From: Arenibacter palladensis | GTDB lineage: Bacteria > Bacteroidota > Bacteroidia > Flavobacteriales > Flavobacteriaceae | Reading direction: 5' to 3' | DNA length: 64,000 nucleotides | NCBI RefSeq assembly: GCF_900129275.1 | Contig: NZ_FQUX01000004.1 | Location: forward strand, 124,001-188,000 | Part shown: positions 59,066 through 64,000 of the stretch, piece by piece | How the letters are laid out: each line of letters begins with the position of its first letter | How positions within the stretch are numbered: position 1 is the first letter of the stretch | The notes under the pieces: generated by a model | The model's input: only the letters and a program-made list of their open reading frames with translations | Told to the model about the DNA's origin: nothing | Databases searched by the model: none | Position numbers and translations under genes: made by a program

Positions 59066-61522
59066 TTATTTTACCATAAACAGGGCATTGACGAAGAAGA
59101 GCTTTCCATTTTCCCAAAATCCCCTAAACAATGGGTTGTCTACCATATAAATAACCTGTCCCTTGCCCACTTCCTCAACACCGAATACCAATGTGTTTGT
59201 AATTTTTTTCTTTGCCTCACTTCCTGCAAATCCCGCAATATGTGAATTGGCATTTTCCAAGTAGACCACGGTCCCGGTCTCTAAATTTTCAAAGGCATCA
59301 TCGCTCAATTTAAGGGTAAAATAGTGGTCGCCATAACCGTAGGCCAATGGATGTGTCTGGTCGACTTTGGTTTTAAAAATGGCACCGGTAATGGCATTTT
59401 TAATGTCTTCCCGCTCCGCTTCTTCATATGGGAGTATGTTTTCTGTGCTGTCTTTTTTTATTTCCTTTTCCTTAATGGCAAACCCATGTTCACCATTTAT
59501 AGCTCTTATAGCTCCTTCCATGGCAATCAACTTTCCACCATTGGATACAAAGTCCTTCAACTCTTGCAGTTTATTTTCCGTGAAGAATTTGCTGTACCAT
59601 CCGTTTGGCAGAATAAGGACATCGTATTCGGATAAATCCACCTCGTCATAATATTCGGTATCCAAAATAGTTAGTGGATAATGAAGTTGTTGTTCAAAAA
59701 AGTGCCAAATTTCTCCAAATTCGAGGGTGCTGGTAGGTTCTCCAGACAGCATGGCTATTTTGGTATCCGTAATCATAGGCACATAACTGGAACCAAAATC
59801 ATTTCCTTTTTCAACAAATCCTGTATTGGTCGGTGTCAAAATAGTCTTATTGTATTGTGCAATCCGGCTTAGTGTCTCCACAAAATCCTTGTGGTTTCTA
59901 TTGTCCCCTTTGGTAATGATGAGGCTGCCCCTATCAAATTTTTTGCCTTCTGCCCAAAAAGGATTTTTTGCAAAACGCACCCTAATATTTTCTTTTACCA
60001 ATGCGGTTAAAAAACGGGCATCCTTCATGCTGGACCAATCACTTATATAAGCATAGGTGTCCAGGCTAACGTTGGCTCCCTTAGTCGGTTGAGGCTCCCG
60101 GCTCCCGGATGGGTCGGACTCTACCAGCGATTGGGAAGCAATAGCCTCCAAACCATATGCGTAGGGTAAGGACCATGCAGTTATATCATAGGTCAAAGAA
60201 TCACTTAGCTTGGTATTGGGCTCCATAAGTACTTGGGCCAAGGTTCCTTTGACCTGGTTGGTGGATACTACCAGATTGGCAGGGGTGGTTTTCAAGGTGC
60301 CCAATTTTCCTGAGCTATAAAGATGGCCCTTGGCAGTGCCTTCCTTTGCCCAGCCATATTTAATCTCATGGGAATTGAGTAGTGCCGCAATGGCATCAAT
60401 TTTATCGGGATCCCCATTCAAAACATAACTTTTGTATTTGAAATTTTTATTCTGATAAAACTTCTTGAATTCCCTGTTTAATTTTTCCATGTTTTTGGAA
60501 GCTACTTCTACAGTAGACAGGCCAGTTGTAAGATGATGGGCTATACGATCGTGTAGGGTAAGGGTATCCCCTATAAAAGTTCTAACACCCAGGCCGGCAC
60601 GCCCGCTACCGCCTTGCTCATAGGTCATACCTATGCCGCCATTATATGTGGGGTAGGTATCACCATAACTAGGATATAATAGGTCGAAAACTTCTTTTGT
60701 AAAATAAAACCAGCCATTGGCATCAAAGTACTTGGCATGGTTCTTCCCTATGGTAATTTGAAAATCGCGCTGAAAATCGGTTACCACCTCATGAAAGGGT
60801 TCTGCGGCCGGGGCAAAATAATAGGGGTTATTTACGCCTTGTTCATGAAAATCAACATGTACATGCGGTAACCACTGGTTGAAAACTTTTATCCGTTGCT
60901 GACTCTCTACCTGTGTAAGCCATGCCCAATCCCGATTAAGGTCGAACATATAGTGGTTGGAACGCCCGTTAAGCCAACCTTCATGGTGCTCCTTGCTATT
61001 GGGATCTATGTTATTAGGGGTGTTCTTAAATTGGTTGTACCAGTTGACATATCTATCGCGACCATCCGGATTAATGCACGGATCCATGATTACCACCGTA
61101 TTTTCCAAGTAACTGGACTTGCTGGTCAAAAGTTCATATATGGTCTGCATGGAGGCTTCGGTACTTACGCTTTCGTTGCCGTGAACATTATAACTTAGCC
61201 AGACTATGGCCTTGGTGGGCGATCCCTGACCAGTGGTATTCTTTAAGTGCTCCAATCTGATGGATTCCAAGTCAACTATGTTTTCCGGGGTGGAAACATA
61301 GGCCACGATCAGCGGCCTGCGCTCATTGGTTTTTCCATATTCTACCAATTTAATGCGGTCTGAAGCATTTTCGGCCAGATATTTATAGTAATCTACCACT
61401 TGGTGATGCCGTGTAAATTCGGATCCCAATTCATAACCTAAAAAATCGGAAGGAGATAGTAATGTTTGGGAAATACCGTAGGTGGTTGAAAGGAGAAAAA
61501 AGGATAGTAGAAGTTTTTTCAT
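59066..61522 (-). CDS. Secreted zinc carboxypeptidase, peptidase family M14
   Basis: 818 residues with a signal peptide (MKKLLLSFFLLSTTYGISQ). The M14 domain (about 45-360) has the zinc ligands in WLSYNVHGNESVSTEA (His and Glu) and in WLPHVHVDFHEQG (His), and the active-site Glu is near GMTYEQGGSGRAG. A long C-terminal domain (about 400-818) includes a glutamine-amidotransferase-like region, EYDVLILPNGWYSKF and GGKLIAMEGAIRAIN. It hydrolyses C-terminal residues from peptides outside the cell. It lies 202 bp upstream of bshC, on the opposite strand. Confidence 0.85.
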   Translation of the reverse strand: MKKLLLSFFLLSTTYGISQTLLSPSDFLGYELGSEFTRHHQVVDYYKYLAENASDRIKLVEYGKTNERRPLIVAYVSTPENIVDLESIRLEHLKNTTGQGSPTKAIVWLSYNVHGNESVSTEASMQTIYELLTSKSSYLENTVVIMDPCINPDGRDRYVNWYNQFKNTPNNIDPNSKEHHEGWLNGRSNHYMFDLNRDWAWLTQVESQQRIKVFNQWLPHVHVDFHEQGVNNPYYFAPAAEPFHEVVTDFQRDFQITIGKNHAKYFDANGWFYFTKEVFDLLYPSYGDTYPTYNGGIGMTYEQGGSGRAGLGVRTFIGDTLTLHDRIAHHLTTGLSTVEVASKNMEKLNREFKKFYQNKNFKYKSYVLNGDPDKIDAIAALLNSHEIKYGWAKEGTAKGHLYSSGKLGTLKTTPANLVVSTNQVKGTLAQVLMEPNTKLSDSLTYDITAWSLPYAYGLEAIASQSLVESDPSGSREPQPTKGANVSLDTYAYISDWSSMKDARFLTALVKENIRVRFAKNPFWAEGKKFDRGSLIITKGDNRNHKDFVETLSRIAQYNKTILTPTNTGFVEKGNDFGSSYVPMITDTKIAMLSGEPTSTLEFGEIWHFFEQQLHYPLTILDTEYYDEVDLSEYDVLILPNGWYSKFFTENKLQELKDFVSNGGKLIAMEGAIRAINGEHGFAIKEKEIKKDSTENILPYEEAEREDIKNAITGAIFKTKVDQTHPLAYGYGDHYFTLKLSDDAFENLETGTVVYLENANSHIAGFAGSEAKKKITNTLVFGVEEVGKGQVIYMVDNPLFRGFWENGKLFFVNALFMVK

Positions 61523-61724
61523 TTAAATCCATTGATTTGCTAAGAATCAAATCTAAGGAATATTCGTGATATTAGTGGCCTTCCATGAATACTTGCCATT
61601 ATTTGGATTGGGCAAGCGGTGCACCAAAAAAATATTAAAAAAGTGAATATTAAACTTCTTAACGTATTTTTAGGAACTGAAAAAAGGGATAATTTTATCT
61701 TTACCAGCTATTACCAACATTTCT

Positions 61725-63326
61725 ATGGAAGTCGAATGCATACCCTTTAAAAAAACTGGCTATTTTTCCAATTTAATATGTGATTATCTGGATGGGAAGG
61801 AAACTTTGTCTCCTTTCTATGACAGGCCTCCGCAAATAGATCAGTTTACCGAACAGATAAAGGCGAAGCAAAATTTTCCCAGCTCCCATCGTGAAGTTCT
61901 GTATTCGGTTTTGAAAAATCAGTACAGGAATGTTGATATTTCAGAGGATACCAAGGTAAATATATCGCTTCTTAAAGAAACCTCAACGTATACGGTTGTA
62001 ACCGGCCATCAATTAAATTTATTTACAGGGCCATTGTATTTTTTGTACAAGATCATTTCTACCATCAATTTGACCAAGGAACTGAAGCTGGCCAATCCGG
62101 AAAACAACTTTGTGCCAATATATTGGATGGCCACGGAGGATCATGATTTTGATGAAATAAATTACTTCAATCTTAAAGGTAAAAAATTACAGTGGAATAA
62201 AAATGTTTCCGGTGCGGTGGGGCCATTGGGAACGGATGGACTGGAATCGATACTAGAGGCTTTTTCCAATGAAATGGGCAACAGTATAAATGCCAGTAAG
62301 CTTAAGGAATGGTTTAGTAGGGCATATTTGGAGCATGATAATCTTACCGATGCGACCCGTTTTTTGGCCAATGAACTTTTTGGTGAACACGGCCTGGTTA
62401 TTTTGGATGGGAACAATACCGAATTGAAGCGTTTATTGGTGCCCTTTGTTAAGCGCGATTTGTTGGAAAATACTTCCTACAATAAGGTTGTTGAAACTAT
62501 AGATCAATTACAGCAGCTGCCGGAAAATTACGGTATACAGGTAAATCCAAGGGAAATCAATTATTTTTATTTGTTGGATGGTGTCCGGGAAAGAATTGTG
62601 GAGCAGGATGGCAGATTTTATGTGAATGACACTAAAATTGAATTCAGCCAGGACGAAATTCTAAAAGAATTGGAGAATTACCCTGAACGTTTTTCGCCCA
62701 ATGTAATTACCAGACCTCTTTACCAAGAGGTGATATTGCCCAATCTATGCTATATAGGAGGAGGAGGCGAACTGGCGTATTGGTTGCAATTGAGAGCCAT
62801 GTTTACGGAAATGAAGGTTCCGTTTCCTATATTATTGCTCCGTAATTCCGCTTTGGTCATTACCGGAAAGCAGATGGAAAAATTAAAACGAATGAATATC
62901 TCGCTTGCCGATATATTTTTAAATCAAAGTAGTTTTATCAATAAGAAGATTAGGGAGATATCCAATATTGATATCGATTTTACACCACAAAGGAAACATT
63001 TACAAGAGCAGTTCAAGGACCTGTACGAACTGGCCGCCAAAACGGATGCCTCTTTTTTGGGGGCTGTTAAAGCCCAAGAGGTTAAACAGTTAAAGGGATT
63101 GGATAATTTACAGGGAAGGTTGCTGAAGGCCCAAAAAAGGAAGTTGCAGGATCATGTGGTGCGTATGACGGAGATTCAGAATCAACTTTTTCCCAATAAG
63201 TCGCTTCAAGAGCGCAACCTTAATTTTTCGGAGCTTTATCTTGAGTATGGGGAGCGGCTGATTCCACATTTGATGAAAGCGCTCAAGCCACTTTCCGGAG
63301 AGTTTTCTGTTGTAAAAATGGATTGA
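61725..63326 (+). CDS. bshC: Bacillithiol biosynthesis cysteine-adding enzyme BshC
   Basis: 533 residues, the family length. Recognisable parts are TVVTGHQLNLFTGPLYFLYKI, NNFVPIYWMATEDHDFDEIN and YIGGGGELAYWLQL, all BshC hallmarks (nucleotide-binding-like fold), and a C-terminal coiled coil (about 400-490). The enzyme adds Cys to glucosamine-malate in the last step of bacillithiol synthesis. It is common in Bacteroidota. It is followed 73 bp later by the PLP enzyme gene. No other bsh gene is in the window. Confidence 0.95.
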   Translation: MEVECIPFKKTGYFSNLICDYLDGKETLSPFYDRPPQIDQFTEQIKAKQNFPSSHREVLYSVLKNQYRNVDISEDTKVNISLLKETSTYTVVTGHQLNLFTGPLYFLYKIISTINLTKELKLANPENNFVPIYWMATEDHDFDEINYFNLKGKKLQWNKNVSGAVGPLGTDGLESILEAFSNEMGNSINASKLKEWFSRAYLEHDNLTDATRFLANELFGEHGLVILDGNNTELKRLLVPFVKRDLLENTSYNKVVETIDQLQQLPENYGIQVNPREINYFYLLDGVRERIVEQDGRFYVNDTKIEFSQDEILKELENYPERFSPNVITRPLYQEVILPNLCYIGGGGELAYWLQLRAMFTEMKVPFPILLLRNSALVITGKQMEKLKRMNISLADIFLNQSSFINKKIREISNIDIDFTPQRKHLQEQFKDLYELAAKTDASFLGAVKAQEVKQLKGLDNLQGRLLKAQKRKLQDHVVRMTEIQNQLFPNKSLQERNLNFSELYLEYGERLIPHLMKALKPLSGEFSVVKMD

Positions 63327-63399
63327 TCCATACCGATTTATTACAATACCTGACGGGTTTGTAGACAGTCAAAAAGGTTATATTTGTTAAAAACAGAGT

Positions 63400-64000
63400 A
63401 TGTCCATGCACAAAGTAGACTTTGAAATGGTGGAAATGACATTGGATGTCATGAAGTACGCTATTGGTCGAATTACCCATCCGGCTCCGGAACTAGGCAA
63501 GCCCAAGAAGGAAGAGGAGTTAAAGACCCTGGTAGGGGAAACAATAACGCCTGATGGAATTGGAGGAGAAAAGGCTTTTCAATTGTTTAAAGAAGTTCTA
63601 ATAAAAGCTACCGTACCTATTGATCATCCCCGACATTTGGCTTTTGTGCCCGCCTCGCCCACAAGGGCTGCAGTGATGTTCGATCTGGTAACTTCGGCAT
63701 CCAGTATTCACGGAGCGTATTGGATGGAGGGAGCCGGCGGAATATTTTGCGAGAATGAGGCCATGAAATGGTTGGTATCCCTAACTGGCTTACCAAAGGG
63801 GTCTTTCGGGGTTTTTACCAGTGGAGGAACGGCTGCCAATTTATCGGCCATGGTAACAGCAAGGGAGAATTGGCGGAAGAATCCGGAAAATGTTAATAAA
63901 AAAGGATTGATCATAACCTCTTCAGGGGCGCACTCATCGGTAAAATCTATGGCCAAGGTGATAGATTGTGATGTGCTTTTGGTGGAAACCGAGGAACAGA
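63400..64000 (+). CDS. PLP-dependent group II decarboxylase, truncated by the window
   Basis: The N-terminal 200 residues, cut at the right edge. ATG at 63400 or 63406. The sequence shows the pyridoxal decarboxylase group II start: FETGRVT-like (YAIGRITHPAPELG), HPRHLAFVPASPTRAAVMFDL, and SGGTAANLSAMVTAREN (phosphate-binding loop), then LIITSSGAHSSVKSMAKVI. Group II members act on aromatic amino acids, glutamate or aspartate. The catalytic Lys and substrate pocket lie beyond the edge, so the substrate is open. Confidence 0.85.
   Translation, partial: MSMHKVDFEMVEMTLDVMKYAIGRITHPAPELGKPKKEEELKTLVGETITPDGIGGEKAFQLFKEVLIKATVPIDHPRHLAFVPASPTRAAVMFDLVTSASSIHGAYWMEGAGGIFCENEAMKWLVSLTGLPKGSFGVFTSGGTAANLSAMVTARENWRKNPENVNKKGLIITSSGAHSSVKSMAKVIDCDVLLVETEEQ

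Noticed and set aside
1-64000. tRNA, rRNA, CRISPR arrays and prophage genes
   Set aside because: I looked for cloverleaf-like tracts, regularly spaced identical repeats and phage proteins and saw none; short RNAs could still be missed by eye.

Overview
The window is a 64 kb stretch of low-GC chromosome from a member of the Bacteroidota, most likely a marine-type Flavobacteriaceae. The evidence is the protein families (flexirubin-type pigment genes, DUF4105, DUF2795, BshC, PduO-type adenosyltransferase, S66 LD-carboxypeptidase, CarboxypepD_reg-like proteins), the A-rich translation starts without clear Shine-Dalgarno sequences, and the AT-rich intergenic regions. I saw no rRNA, tRNA, CRISPR array, transposase or phage gene. 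Both ends cut through genes.

Positions 1-21,990 hold a flexirubin-type (aryl polyene plus dialkylresorcinol) pigment cluster. It is almost entirely on the minus strand and runs leftward from a tyrosine ammonia-lyase at 20,620. It contains a tyrosine ammonia-lyase that would make the 4-coumarate starter; three intact ketosynthases, a Cys-less chain-length-factor-like ketosynthase and a half-length ketosynthase relative; two acyl carrier proteins; a ketoreductase; three hot-dog dehydratase-type proteins; a thioesterase; DarA and DarB for the dialkylresorcinol half; an LpxL-like acyltransferase and a BtrH-like acyltransferase, either of which could join the halves; an ABC-2 exporter; and envelope proteins (LolA-like carrier, lipoprotein, beta-barrel, polysaccharide deacetylase). 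A divergent FAD enzyme with both flavin-halogenase signatures closes the cluster at a bidirectional terminator. No starter-activating ligase or MMPL exporter is visible, so the cluster probably continues left of position 1.

Positions 22,000-35,700 are an accessory region: a Bcr/CflA-type MFS pump, two methyltransferases, an arsenic operon (ArsR, DUF6428, ArsC-type phosphatase, ACR3 pump), a stand-alone FabF, and a TetR-controlled redox group (AhpD-like protein, gene remnant, FrnE-type DsbA). Embedded in it on the plus strand are three copies of an unrecognised cassette at about 25.0, 28.9 and 33.6 kb. Each encodes a nearly identical 79-residue secreted peptide behind a conserved leader of regularly spaced direct repeats and a 14-bp palindrome. 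Two of the three copies also carry a 37-39-residue membrane peptide. This is the most promising undescribed system here.

Positions 35,700-64,000 are mostly housekeeping and cell-envelope genes: SecA, cobalamin adenosyltransferase, an ABC-F protein, a DUF4105 protein, phosphatidylserine synthase, LptB, TatC, KdsD-type isomerase, RecQ, LD-carboxypeptidase, a GNAT-nitrilase fusion, a pseudouridine synthase, a GH20 hexosaminidase, an M14 peptidase, BshC for bacillithiol, and the start of a PLP-dependent decarboxylase. Small extras are a 51-residue membrane protein, a methyltransferase relative lacking its SAM-binding core, and an intergenic element with two long-looped hairpins.
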